IMG/VR virus record: IMGVR_UViG_3300020810_001160
Span: 1 to 64,000 of that record
DNA length: 64,000 nt
Source of the DNA: a virus
Direction: 5' to 3' (one strand)
The position numbers were made by a program, and so were the translations under genes. The notes below the pieces were generated by a model. The model searched no databases and was not told the origin of the DNA. It was given only the letters and a program-made list of their open reading frames with translations. Shown here in pieces: positions 31,921 through 40,886 of this stretch (positions are counted from its first letter, which is position 1; each line of letters starts with the position of its first letter).

Positions 31921-33688
31921 AAGTTTCCACGTCGTTAGCATATGCTGTGAAGCCGTTTTCTTTGATCACCTTCAACACATTGTTCACACGTCCTATTAAT
32001 TCATCCTTGTGACTGATTAAGAATATGTTTTTGCCTGATTCTCTGCTCATTTTCTTAAGAATAGCCAGAGCACTTTCAACACCTGCTGAATCCATACCAG
32101 AATCTATCAATTCATCCAAGAACAGCAAGTTGATGTTTTGATACAAGTTTTCCCAAACATCTCTAAATGCAAAACTTAAACCCAATATCAATCTATTACG
32201 TTCACCTCTGCTCAAATTATCAAAATCTAATTCTTGACCCAGTTGTGTGATCTCCACACTCAAATCATTTTTAAATGTGACCAAGTGTGGAAGACCCAAT
32301 TGATCCAAGTAGTGTGTCAACCTGTTGTTCAAGAAGGTTAAGTTTTGATCAATTATCTTTTTCCTTATGAAGGAATCTTTGTTTGTAAGCAGTTTATACA
32401 AAAATTCTTGATGTTCTTTTAATTTTTGTAGTGCATTGGCAGTGTCCCAATTGATTTCTTGTACTGCTTGATTTTTTAATTCTTCTATCTGATCCAAATA
32501 TGGATTAGTTTCTTCTTGTTTGTTGTTCAATGCTGTTTTGATAGATTCCACATACTGTCTGTGATCATATGCTTCTTTTAATGTGTCATAATATGTGTCC
32601 GGTCTTTGTGTCAAATCTCCCACAGTTTTTATATCTTTAAGAGTGGCTTCTAATTGATCTGCCAATTCCATCACATAACTGTTGGCTTCACCATATTCTT
32701 CTTCTAATTTTCTCTGCATTTCTTCAATTTTATCTTGAGGCAGATTCTGTCCACACGCATAACACGTGGCTTTGTGATTTAATTTTTCTAAATCTGTGTG
32801 CAGTTTTTTTGCTGTTTTGTCTGCTTGTTCAATGGTTGCTTCCAAACCAGCACGATCTTTTTGTAATTGTCTCAATGCATCATTTAATTTTGTCCAGTCA
32901 TCCAGTTTTTGATGTGCTTCTAATTCATTGTCAATGTTAATTGCTTCTAATTCTTTTAAATTCTTTTTTAATTTTTCAATGTCTGTGCTGTTTTGATTTT
33001 GCCAAGCACTGCTTTTATTTTGTAAACTGTGTATTGTTTCTTCCACTTTTTCATTGGATATTTTTATTCCTTCTAAACGTGCGGTTTCTAATGCTATATC
33101 TTCTTTTGTGCTTTTGATGTGAGTTTTCAATATCTCTGCTTTTTCAGACAGCAGTTGTATTCCTAACAGTTGTTCGATAATATCCTGTTGTTCGTTGGCG
33201 TGTAAACTTAAGAATGGTTGTGTGTATGTGTTCAACGCCACAATGTGTTTGAACATCTTAGGATTCATTCCAATCATTCTGTTCAAATCTTCCTGTGTTT
33301 TACGTGAATCTCCTTGACTTACATCTGAAAGTTCCTGTTCTTCCTCGTCAATAAAATATTTCATCACGTTGGGCTTTCGACCACGCTCTACTTTATAATT
33401 CTTACCGTCTTTTTCAAATGTGATTGTGACCAACATATTTTTACCGTTGGTTTTGTTTACAAGATTGTCTTTACGTATTTTTGTGAGTGCTTCCCCATAC
33501 AGTGCATAAGACAACGCATTCACAATGGTTGTTTTACCTGTACCATTACGTGATCCTGCATCATCACCACCCATGTCTAGGTTTTCACCCAATACCAATG
33601 TTAACAGTTTTTGCTGAAAGTCTATGGCTTGGGTTTGATTACCCACACTCATAAAGTTTTTAACTGTAAGTGTTTTAATTACTATCAT
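31904..33688 (-). CDS. gp46: Recombination nuclease ATPase subunit gp46 (Rad50/SbcC-like)
   Basis: The ATPase partner of gp47, which together process DNA ends for T4 recombination-dependent replication. Walker A 'GSRNGTGKTTIVNALSYALYG' lies near residue 46-66, with Lys52. A long coiled coil is interrupted by a zinc-hook-like CYAC pair around residues 310-315. The C-terminal ABC signature 'NLSRGERNRLILGLSFAFRDV' precedes Walker B 'LLFLDELIDSGMDS'. At 594 residues it is similar to T4 gp46 (560). Its start overlaps the gp47 3' end by 14 bp, so the two subunits are made together. Confidence 0.95.
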   Translation of the reverse strand: MIVIKTLTVKNFMSVGNQTQAIDFQQKLLTLVLGENLDMGGDDAGSRNGTGKTTIVNALSYALYGEALTKIRKDNLVNKTNGKNMLVTITFEKDGKNYKVERGRKPNVMKYFIDEEEQELSDVSQGDSRKTQEDLNRMIGMNPKMFKHIVALNTYTQPFLSLHANEQQDIIEQLLGIQLLSEKAEILKTHIKSTKEDIALETARLEGIKISNEKVEETIHSLQNKSSAWQNQNSTDIEKLKKNLKELEAINIDNELEAHQKLDDWTKLNDALRQLQKDRAGLEATIEQADKTAKKLHTDLEKLNHKATCYACGQNLPQDKIEEMQRKLEEEYGEANSYVMELADQLEATLKDIKTVGDLTQRPDTYYDTLKEAYDHRQYVESIKTALNNKQEETNPYLDQIEELKNQAVQEINWDTANALQKLKEHQEFLYKLLTNKDSFIRKKIIDQNLTFLNNRLTHYLDQLGLPHLVTFKNDLSVEITQLGQELDFDNLSRGERNRLILGLSFAFRDVWENLYQNINLLFLDELIDSGMDSAGVESALAILKKMSRESGKNIFLISHKDELIGRVNNVLKVIKENGFTAYANDVETYDHTR

Positions 33689-34694
33689 TGTTTAAATCTC
33701 TAAATATTTTTAGCAACACTGCTTTATCATAAGCATCTGATTCTATGGTTTCAATTTCTTTGGACACAATCTGATCTACAGATTCAAACTTTGTGATATC
33801 CAATTCTGTATTGATTTCCTCATCTTTTTTGCTTGGAATCAATGTGATTTCTCTACAATCATAATCCTTCATAAAAGTTTCTTTGATATAACTGGCTTCT
33901 TCAAAACTGATATCAATATCCAATGTGACTCGCAAGTGCATCTTGCTTTTCATTATTTCTTTTGTTTTGTCTAACAGTGTGCTTAATTTCACATTTCTAT
34001 ACTTGGGACAGTTTGGCCAATTGAAATACACAGGCTCTTTGTCGTGTTCCAGTATCATCATGCCTCGATCATCATCATCTACATCTGCGTAATTGTGTGG
34101 AAAAGGATTACCCAAGTAATGGATATTGTTTTTGACCTGTCTTTTGTGGAAGTGTCCAGAGAACACATATTCTTGATTGACAAAATCACTGCCTCGCAGT
34201 TCGCCTGTGTCAGGCATTTCCACCATGGCATTCATAAAAAAGTTTGGCAATTCAAAGTGCCCAAACATATATTTGCATTTCATTTTACCCACTTTTTTCC
34301 ATTCATTGCCTATTAACCAAGGCACCATCACCACATCATCTATCTTTGTGATCTCGTTCACCATGGTGATACCTGGAATAAATCTTCCAAACTCTGTGGA
34401 CTGAATGTCTCTGCTGTCTTTGTAGTATAAATCGTGATTACCTGGAAAGAAATAAAAGTTTTCAAATGCTTTGCCTAACTTTTCTAAACATCTAATGGAA
34501 GCATCCATAGTGGTTATGTTCACACTGTTTCTGTTGTGATGCCAGTCACCGCAAAACATTCCTGTTTCGCAACCATGCTCCTTGGCTAGAGCAATGTACC
34601 AATCGATAAATTCTTCGCAATCGTCGTTGTGTAATTTTGAATTGGATTTCAATCCAAAGTGTATATCGGTAAACACCGCTAATTTCTTGAACAA
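33675..34694 (-). CDS. gp47: Recombination nuclease subunit gp47 (Mre11/SbcD-like)
   Basis: The metallophosphoesterase nuclease paired with gp46. The five metal motifs are visible: 'FTDIHFGLKS', 'FCGDWHHN', 'FFPGNHDLYYKD', 'MFGHFELP' and 'FSGHFHKRQ'. At 339 residues it matches T4 gp47 (339). The start codon is TTG (TTGTTCAAGAAATTA), supported by a GGAG ribosome site 6 bases upstream. A TTGACA-17-TATTCT promoter lies just before it, overlapping the end of gp55, so gp47-gp46 can be transcribed by host polymerase. Confidence 0.95.
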   Translation of the reverse strand: MFKKLAVFTDIHFGLKSNSKLHNDDCEEFIDWYIALAKEHGCETGMFCGDWHHNRNSVNITTMDASIRCLEKLGKAFENFYFFPGNHDLYYKDSRDIQSTEFGRFIPGITMVNEITKIDDVVMVPWLIGNEWKKVGKMKCKYMFGHFELPNFFMNAMVEMPDTGELRGSDFVNQEYVFSGHFHKRQVKNNIHYLGNPFPHNYADVDDDDRGMMILEHDKEPVYFNWPNCPKYRNVKLSTLLDKTKEIMKSKMHLRVTLDIDISFEEASYIKETFMKDYDCREITLIPSKKDEEINTELDITKFESVDQIVSKEIETIESDAYDKAVLLKIFRDLNNDSN

Positions 34695-34715
34695 AATAAT
34701 CTCCTACTTTCCTAT

Positions 34716-34744
34716 AGAATAAACGAAAAAGTTGTATTTGTCAA
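34716..34744 (-). promoter_or_regulatory. Sigma-70-type promoter for gp47-gp46
   Basis: TTGACA (34744-34739) and TATTCT (34721-34716) lie 17 bases apart on the minus strand. The -35 hexamer is perfect; the -10 differs from TATAAT at two bases. The start point would fall just before the gp47 ribosome site. Confidence 0.7.
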
Positions 34745-34746
34745 CT

Positions 34747-35598
34747 CTATTTTTTACGTTTGTTAACCGTTTTAGTTTTCGGTGCAGGTTTGGTTGCTTT
34801 GTGAGGCATAGATGCGTCTCCAGAAGTTTGTCTGGTCATACTAGGCATCATGTTGTTCAATTCTAAAATGTCATCTCTTATGTTTTGATTTCTTTTTTCG
34901 ATATTGATTATTCTCACAAATGAATTGGTCACTGCCGCTGTGTAATAAGCAAATGGATTGTTAGATTTGGATTCATCAAACTGTAAACCAATCTGTGCCA
35001 ATTGCAGTATGGCTTGTCCCTGCATTTCGTCATTGTACGTGTAACCTCTCACGTTACCTCTGGTACCATATCGTTCACACAGTTTCATCCACATTTTTGC
35101 CAATTCGTTGGTGGCTTTGCCGGCTTCTTTGTTAAAACGACCATTCTGCATTCCACCTTCCCAATGACTTTTGCCCACACAAATCAAATTGCCTTTTCTA
35201 TCATATTTCCAATGCTGAAATGGAGGAAAGTTCACTTTGATCTTGCCATCTGCCACTGTTTTAGGATTTCTTTTTCTGCCAGGTTCATCTGGCACGTGCT
35301 CATAGGTCATCACTCTGAACACCAGATCATCCTTGTCTATTTTACGATAATCTATCTCGCATTCGCTCAGTTTGGTCTTGGGATTAGCGGCTTTGCGTTT
35401 TTCGTACTCTTGCTGTGTTAATTTCTTGGCTTTGTTTCTTTTGGCTTGGGCCACAGATCTTATGTTTATTGCATCTACATTTTTAACAATCAGATCATAA
35501 CTGGAATAAGCATCGTCTGTAAAACTACAAAATGACGTTTTAGACTTGTGAATTTCTTCCAAAAGGTCTTTATTATTAAGATAATTGACTTTTTTCAT
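34747..35598 (-). CDS. gp55: Late sigma factor gp55-like (283 aa)
   Basis: gp55 binds host RNA polymerase and directs it to TATAAATA late promoters, of which this window has many. The N-terminus 'VNYLNNKDLLEEI' matches T4 gp55 'YNYVNNKELLQAI'. The C-terminal half 'YTYNDEMQGQAILQLAQIGL', 'FDESKSNNPFAYYTAAVTNSFVRIINIEKR' follows T4 '[30 protein letters not shown]'. About 100 extra residues sit between these parts, with 'FPPFQHWKYDRKGNLICVG' and 'HWEGGMQNGRFN', so it is well over T4's 185 residues. A perfect sigma-70 promoter precedes it. The tail is Lys/Pro-rich. Confidence 0.85.
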   Translation of the reverse strand: MKKVNYLNNKDLLEEIHKSKTSFCSFTDDAYSSYDLIVKNVDAINIRSVAQAKRNKAKKLTQQEYEKRKAANPKTKLSECEIDYRKIDKDDLVFRVMTYEHVPDEPGRKRNPKTVADGKIKVNFPPFQHWKYDRKGNLICVGKSHWEGGMQNGRFNKEAGKATNELAKMWMKLCERYGTRGNVRGYTYNDEMQGQAILQLAQIGLQFDESKSNNPFAYYTAAVTNSFVRIINIEKRNQNIRDDILELNNMMPSMTRQTSGDASMPHKATKPAPKTKTVNKRKK

Positions 35599-35624
35599 TA
35601 GTATTCCTTTTTATATATCTCTTC

Positions 35625-35653
35625 ATTATAAACTACTCAGTTAATTTTGTCAA
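35625..35653 (-). promoter_or_regulatory. Consensus sigma-70 promoter for gp55
   Basis: TTGACA (35653-35648) and TATAAT (35630-35625) lie exactly 17 bases apart on the minus strand, both full matches. This fits early host-driven expression of the late sigma factor. The -35 box overlaps the plus-strand late promoter for the gp48-like gene. Confidence 0.9.
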
Positions 35654-35659
35654 TAAATA
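35652..35659 (+). promoter_or_regulatory. T4-type late promoter (AATAAATA)
   Basis: AATAAATA on the plus strand, 18 bp before the ATG of the gp48-like gene and its AGGAG ribosome site. It overlaps the gp55 -35 hexamer on the other strand. Confidence 0.6.
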
Positions 35660-35677
35660 AATGTAGGAGTATAACAA

Positions 35678-36622
35678 ATGGCTTTTGGCGACAATTTTCT
35701 GAAACAAGCAGTGGACAGCATTAACAATGTTAATGTGTCTGAGTTCACTCAAAAGGGCAAAGACATAGCAAAAAACCTTCAAGGATTTCTGGACACAGGA
35801 GCAAACACATTAGGTAAAACACTGGACAGTGCTACAAATTTATTGGCAGGCAAAGCCAAAAGAATGAAAAGTCAACTATCAAAGTTTACTGATGCTAAAA
35901 TAGATCTAAAAGCAGGTCCAGTTCAAGTAACTTGGAACGCTGGCGGTAAACAACAAGGTCCTGAAGATTTAGATTGGCGTGTGAGTTTATCGATTCCTCA
36001 AAATGTTAAAACTATAATGTCTGGATCATCAACATTGTTAGATCCTTTGAAAACAACAGGCAATAAATTAGTTTTTCCTTATACACCAACAGTTTTGGTA
36101 GGACACAGTGCTAACTGGAATCCGATGCAACCAGTTCACACCAACTATCCTTTTTATGCTTATGAAAATTCACGTGTGGATCAGATGACCATCACAGCAG
36201 ACTTTTATGTACAAAATCAACAAGAAGCACAATATTGGGTGGCGGCAGTTCATTACTTAAGAACGATGACCAAAATGGCATATGGACAATCACCAGACAG
36301 AGGACAACCACCACCAGTGGTTTACCTGAATGGTTATGGAGATTTCACTTTTAACAATGTGCCGGTTATAATCACAAACTTTCAGTTTGATTTGAAAAGA
36401 GAAGTTGATTACGTCAGTACAAAATTAAACGTAGGCGGATCCACGGCAGTAGATACTGGTGATGTAACATCAGATACATCTTCGGGAAAATATGCTTGGG
36501 CACCAACAGAAAGTTTATTAACAATTGGTGTTGTTCCGCAGTACAGTAGAACAAAACAAACGCAATTCAATTTGAAAGATTATGTTAAGAATGGTGGATT
36601 GAAAGGAGATGGATTTATTTAA
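35678..36622 (+). CDS. gp48: Baseplate tail tube cap gp48-like
   Basis: gp48 caps the hub and starts tail tube polymerisation in T4. The sequence has an N-terminal helical stretch, then a beta-rich core with 'FPYTPTVLVGHSANWNPMQPVHTNYPFYAYENSRVDQMTITADFYVQNQQEAQYWVAAVHYLRT' features of marine gp48 homologues (shown here only in outline). The Tyr/Asn-rich 'VYLNGYGDFTFNNVPVIITNFQFD' strand region follows. At 314 residues it is near T4 gp48 (364). It opens the plus-strand baseplate operon with a strong AGGAG site and a late promoter. Its stop overlaps the next gene's ATG. Confidence 0.75.
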   Translation: MAFGDNFLKQAVDSINNVNVSEFTQKGKDIAKNLQGFLDTGANTLGKTLDSATNLLAGKAKRMKSQLSKFTDAKIDLKAGPVQVTWNAGGKQQGPEDLDWRVSLSIPQNVKTIMSGSSTLLDPLKTTGNKLVFPYTPTVLVGHSANWNPMQPVHTNYPFYAYENSRVDQMTITADFYVQNQQEAQYWVAAVHYLRTMTKMAYGQSPDRGQPPPVVYLNGYGDFTFNNVPVIITNFQFDLKREVDYVSTKLNVGGSTAVDTGDVTSDTSSGKYAWAPTESLLTIGVVPQYSRTKQTQFNLKDYVKNGGLKGDGFI

Positions 36623-36924
36623 TGACAGTTTATAATTCATCAAGTCCGTATGCTTCTACACAAATAGTTGATGATCAATATCTTGATCTGTTAACGATCA
36701 GACCAATTCCAGCCAAACCAGATGACATACTTTATACAGTAGAACCTCAATACAATCACAGACCAGACTTGTTGGCTTATGATCTTTACGGCAATCAAAA
36801 ATTATGGTGGGTATTTGCTCAACGCAACATGGACACTATTTCAGATCCTGTATATGATCTCGTATCGGGCGTAGAAATTTATCTTCCTCAAGGACCTGCT
36901 CTTAGAGAATTACTAGGAGTATAA
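36622..36924 (+). CDS. LysM-like baseplate wedge protein (gp53-like), 100 aa
   Basis: A small protein with 'RPDLLAYDLYGNQKLWWVFAQRN' followed by 'DPVYDLVSGVEIYLP'. This is the LysM-like pattern (D.L...YG...LWW..A..N.....P..L..G..I..P) of small baseplate proteins. In T4 gp53 it links wedge to hub. At 100 residues it is shorter than T4 gp53 (196), so it may be only that domain. It overlaps gp48 by one base and is followed at once by the hub gene, which supports a baseplate role. Confidence 0.65.
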   Translation: MTVYNSSSPYASTQIVDDQYLDLLTIRPIPAKPDDILYTVEPQYNHRPDLLAYDLYGNQKLWWVFAQRNMDTISDPVYDLVSGVEIYLPQGPALRELLGV

Positions 36925-36925
36925 A

Positions 36926-39391
36926 ATGAGTTATCGAAATAAGTTCGACAAAAAAATAAAATCAACAAAGATCAATGATGCTGTAAAGGTAATTGACGGG
37001 GGAAAGCAAAAAAATTCCGCATTATGGGGATCAGGTAATGGAACTGCTGGTTCTATAGGTGCAGAAACAGAATATTATGTAGATGATAATAAAAAAACAA
37101 CAGACACAGATAAAAAGAAAAAGCATACAATTACAAATTTATTCACAAGAAATTATGTAAGAAATCCTCTGCATGATTTTCAATCATACAATGTAATTTT
37201 TACAGTGGCGGCACTAACTTTGGAAGAAGTTAATTTTCCAGATGTACTTTATAAAAGAGCTCCGTTATTTCCAGTGGCTCAATCAGCAGGTAAAACCGGA
37301 CCAGAAGTTACATTTTATAAAGACGCAGGATTAAATCTTGAATATTTTGTAGATGATGTTGAAATAAATGCAGTGGTAGGACCATCCAAAAAGAACAAGC
37401 ACACTCAATTTACAACAATGACATTTAACATCAAGGAACCTTTCAGTATAGGATTATTTTTCCAAACACTTAATATACAAGCCGTAAAAGCATCTGGCGA
37501 TGCAGATGTGAATTATCTTAAAGCACCATATGGTCTAATTGTGGACTTTGTAGGTGTAGATGCTGAAGGAAAAAGTTTCAATAATGAAGAATTAAGAAAA
37601 GTTATACCTTTTTATTTTAAGTCAGCACAACTTCGAGCAGATACATCAGGAGCGATATATGAATGTTCTGCAGTACCAGTAACCGAGTATGGTCTTTTAA
37701 CAGTTAACAACGCAATTAAACACGATATTACACTGTCTGGTAAAACTGTTTATGAAATGTTACAACAAGGTGATCAAAGTTTAATGGGACAATTAAACTT
37801 TAAAGGAGAGACCGATAAAAAAGCCAAGAAAAAAACAAAAGTAACCACAGTGCCTACTGATGATTATATTGTGTATTTTCCAAACAATCTTTCTAGAACA
37901 ATCACTGAACAACAACGTAAAGTGATTACAGAAGATAGAGCAGTGATCGTTGCCGACAACGCAGAGTACAGCTCGAAATTTGAAACAGAGAAAAGAGACA
38001 CCGCAGTAGAAACACTTTTAGGTAACGACGTTATAGTTACTAATGAATTCAACGGCACAGGTGGTAAAGGAATAAGAGTTTTTCAAACAGTAGAAGAAGA
38101 TGCTGATTCAGGAACAACGTTTTTAGGAAACGAAATTGGAGAAGCCAAAATGGCTATCGCTCCTGGTAATATGGCTATTATAGGAAAAACGTTTCCAGAA
38201 TTTGAAGAAAAATATGACAAAAGGAAAAAAACTTTCACTAGAGACAAAATTACTCTTGATTTGAAAAAAATGACTTTAAGTTTTGCCAAAGGGTCTTATA
38301 TCACAGACATAATAGAAACAGTGATCTTGTTGTCAGAATACAGTTTAAATTTAACTAAAAACCCAGATGAAATTAAAAATAAGCCCAAAGGTGGTCATCC
38401 TTGGTTTAGAATTGTAACAAAGTGCTTTGAATTAAAAGATTCATACATACAGTCCTTAATAAAACAAAATCCCAAAGTGGCTGTTTACAGTGTTGTACCA
38501 TATATTGTACCAGATGAACTGTTTATTGATCCAGGCACTTATTCAGAAGGAACCACACAGATTAGAAATAATATCATCAAAGGTTACAATTATCTATACA
38601 CAGGGTTGAATGAAGACATACTAGATTTTAGACTGGATTATAATTTTGCTTTTTATAATTCTGTTGTGCCTAAAATGGATAAAAGTTCAAATACTTCTGC
38701 GGCAGGTAAAGGAAAAACTGCTGAAAACAATGCCACAGTAGAGGTAGAAAAGAATTATGTAATAGAGCCCAGACCAAATGAATTAAAAGGAGGGGGAGGC
38801 AGTCTAACAAACAGACCAGAAGATGATATAATTGCCGGAGAAGAAGGATCAGAAAATGAATCAATTGAATTAAAAATTGCTAGATCCATGAACAAAAGAA
38901 TTATTAATTCAAATGTGGATTTATTAAATTTAGACATGACAATTATAGGTGATCCATATTTTTTACCCAGCAGTGGTATGATGAACACTGATGAACCTGT
39001 GAGAACATATGTGGATAGGAGAGGATTTCGCAATGCGGACGGTTCACTTACAGCATCAGGATCTGTGTATGGAAACGGTAGAGGTGAACTTAATTATGTG
39101 GACAGAATGTGCTACATAGAAGTCAATTTTCAAACGCCAATTGATGTGCAAACAGGAGGCAATCATATGATATTTCCTACCACGGGCGGATATGTTAACG
39201 GTATGAACGAATCTGTGCGTTTGGGAGAATTCAGTGGTTTGTATAGAGTACAAAAAATTGTGAATTCATTCAGACAAGGAAAATTTGAACAAACACTCAC
39301 AGTGATACGAAGTGGCAATATGTCAGTGGATGCTAAAGAAGGATCCAATGAAAATAAAAAAACTATCACTGAAACTGAAGGATCAAACTAA
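36926..39391 (+). CDS. Baseplate hub protein (gp27-like), 821 aa
   Basis: A large protein with 'NPLHDFQSYNVIFTVAALTLEEVNF' near the N-terminus. 'PFSIGLFFQTLNIQAVKASGDADVNYLKAPYGLIVDFVGVDA' features (given in outline) place it with the hub proteins of marine T4-like phages. Its C-terminal part 'YVDRMCYIEVNFQTPID', 'GLYRVQKIVNSFRQGKFEQTLTVIR' is typical of gp27/gpD-type tail hub proteins, where it contacts the spike. At 821 residues it is about twice T4 gp27. It starts one base after the gp53-like gene and overlaps the next gene by one base. Confidence 0.65.
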   Translation: MSYRNKFDKKIKSTKINDAVKVIDGGKQKNSALWGSGNGTAGSIGAETEYYVDDNKKTTDTDKKKKHTITNLFTRNYVRNPLHDFQSYNVIFTVAALTLEEVNFPDVLYKRAPLFPVAQSAGKTGPEVTFYKDAGLNLEYFVDDVEINAVVGPSKKNKHTQFTTMTFNIKEPFSIGLFFQTLNIQAVKASGDADVNYLKAPYGLIVDFVGVDAEGKSFNNEELRKVIPFYFKSAQLRADTSGAIYECSAVPVTEYGLLTVNNAIKHDITLSGKTVYEMLQQGDQSLMGQLNFKGETDKKAKKKTKVTTVPTDDYIVYFPNNLSRTITEQQRKVITEDRAVIVADNAEYSSKFETEKRDTAVETLLGNDVIVTNEFNGTGGKGIRVFQTVEEDADSGTTFLGNEIGEAKMAIAPGNMAIIGKTFPEFEEKYDKRKKTFTRDKITLDLKKMTLSFAKGSYITDIIETVILLSEYSLNLTKNPDEIKNKPKGGHPWFRIVTKCFELKDSYIQSLIKQNPKVAVYSVVPYIVPDELFIDPGTYSEGTTQIRNNIIKGYNYLYTGLNEDILDFRLDYNFAFYNSVVPKMDKSSNTSAAGKGKTAENNATVEVEKNYVIEPRPNELKGGGGSLTNRPEDDIIAGEEGSENESIELKIARSMNKRIINSNVDLLNLDMTIIGDPYFLPSSGMMNTDEPVRTYVDRRGFRNADGSLTASGSVYGNGRGELNYVDRMCYIEVNFQTPIDVQTGGNHMIFPTTGGYVNGMNESVRLGEFSGLYRVQKIVNSFRQGKFEQTLTVIRSGNMSVDAKEGSNENKKTITETEGSN

Positions 39392-40875
39392 TGGCAACAC
39401 CGTCAAAAAGAAAATCATTTGCAGTAGATCCAAAGAAAGATAAAGGACCTTTTGAAGCCATTGTGAGGAATGTGTTGGATCCCAAATACAGCGGAGCAAT
39501 TGAAGTTGAATTACTCAAAACACTGTCATCTGGCAATACCACAACCACAGGACAATTTGTCACTGCCAAATATTTAAATCCATTCTATGGCACAACCTAT
39601 GTGGGCGGCTTAACAAAAAACAAAGATCATAGAGACAGCCAACAGAGTTACGGTATGTGGTTTGTGCCACCCGATGTGGGCAACAGAGTACTGATACAAT
39701 TTATTGAAGGCAATATCAACAGAGCCTATTGGGTAGGATGTATTCCACAGGAACTGATGAATGTGATGATTCCAGGTTCTACACCTGCCATGACCAACAC
39801 TGACACAACAGATTCTGCACATCAAGAAGATCCTGCTGATGCAGATATCAGAGGCAAAAAAATGCCTGTGGGAGATCACAACAAATTAAAATTTTCCGAC
39901 AAGCCAGTGGACAAACCATTACAGATCAAAAAGCCTATCAACAGATTATTCAAAGCAGTGTTAGAAACACAAGGCTTAATAGCAGATGAAACCAGAGGTT
40001 TAACCACATCAAGTGCTAGACGTGAAGTGCCTTCCAGTGTGTTTGGAATTAATACACCAGGACCAATAGACAAAGTATTCACACAAAATAAAGAAGTCGC
40101 CACAGCAAGATTGGGCGGAACATCATTTGTGATGGATGACGGTGATGATAAATTTATTAGAAAAACATCTGCAAAAACAGGACCTTTTGATTATGTGAAT
40201 GTTGAAACAACAGAAACAATCACCGAAGGCGAAAAGAATATTCCACACAATGAATTATTTAGAATACGTACTCGTACAGGACATCAAATACTGTTGCACA
40301 ATTCAGAAGATCTTGTGTACATTGCCAACGCCAATGGTACAGCATGGATTGAAATGACTGCCAACGGCAAGATAGATTTCTTTGCCCAAGACAGTGTGAG
40401 CATTCACTCTCAAACAGATTTTAATTTCAAAGCAGACAGAGATGTGAATGTGGAGGCAGGACGCAGTATAAATCTTAAAGCAAGAAGCAGTATCACAGAA
40501 GAATCTCTAGGCAGTCACACAGTGACAGTGGGAACCAATCAAACAATCACAGTTGCTAATTTACAAACTGTGTCGGTGGGAACAACCAATCATTATGCCA
40601 CAGGAAATATCAATCAGGATACTGGTGGAGTGATAAATCTAAACAATGGCTTTGCTGTTGAAACTCCTCCTACACCTTTGAGTACTCATGAAAATCCAGG
40701 TGAGAGTTACGGTAATATCATGAAGAGGGTGCCTCAGCACGAACCATGGAGTCATCATGAAAATTATGATCCACAAGCAGTTTCTACGGCAAAAACAGAT
40801 AGAACCACAATTGAACAAGTGTCTGTGAAAGAACCAAACAATATTCCTGACACATTTAAAAATGCGAGAACATAG
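39391..40875 (+). CDS. gp5-like/VgrG-type central spike (494 aa)
   Basis: The N-terminal ~130 residues form an OB-fold: 'FEAIVRNVLDPKYSGAIEVEL', then 'YGMWFVPPDVGNRVLIQFIEGNINRAYWVGCI'. A linker with 'GKKMPVGDHNKL' follows. The C-terminal needle is a triple-stranded beta-helix of 'F.VD.G.....L.T...H.I.L' and 'V.V.AG....L..R.SI' repeats. This is the gp5/VgrG plan, but no lysozyme domain is visible, unlike T4 gp5. The extreme C-terminus 'RVPQHEPWSHHENYDPQAV' is a short motif I associate with gp5 of marine phages. It is the membrane-piercing spike stem that carries the PAAR tip encoded downstream. Confidence 0.8.
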   Translation: MATPSKRKSFAVDPKKDKGPFEAIVRNVLDPKYSGAIEVELLKTLSSGNTTTTGQFVTAKYLNPFYGTTYVGGLTKNKDHRDSQQSYGMWFVPPDVGNRVLIQFIEGNINRAYWVGCIPQELMNVMIPGSTPAMTNTDTTDSAHQEDPADADIRGKKMPVGDHNKLKFSDKPVDKPLQIKKPINRLFKAVLETQGLIADETRGLTTSSARREVPSSVFGINTPGPIDKVFTQNKEVATARLGGTSFVMDDGDDKFIRKTSAKTGPFDYVNVETTETITEGEKNIPHNELFRIRTRTGHQILLHNSEDLVYIANANGTAWIEMTANGKIDFFAQDSVSIHSQTDFNFKADRDVNVEAGRSINLKARSSITEESLGSHTVTVGTNQTITVANLQTVSVGTTNHYATGNINQDTGGVINLNNGFAVETPPTPLSTHENPGESYGNIMKRVPQHEPWSHHENYDPQAVSTAKTDRTTIEQVSVKEPNNIPDTFKNART

Positions 40876-40886
40876 AGGAGATTGAT

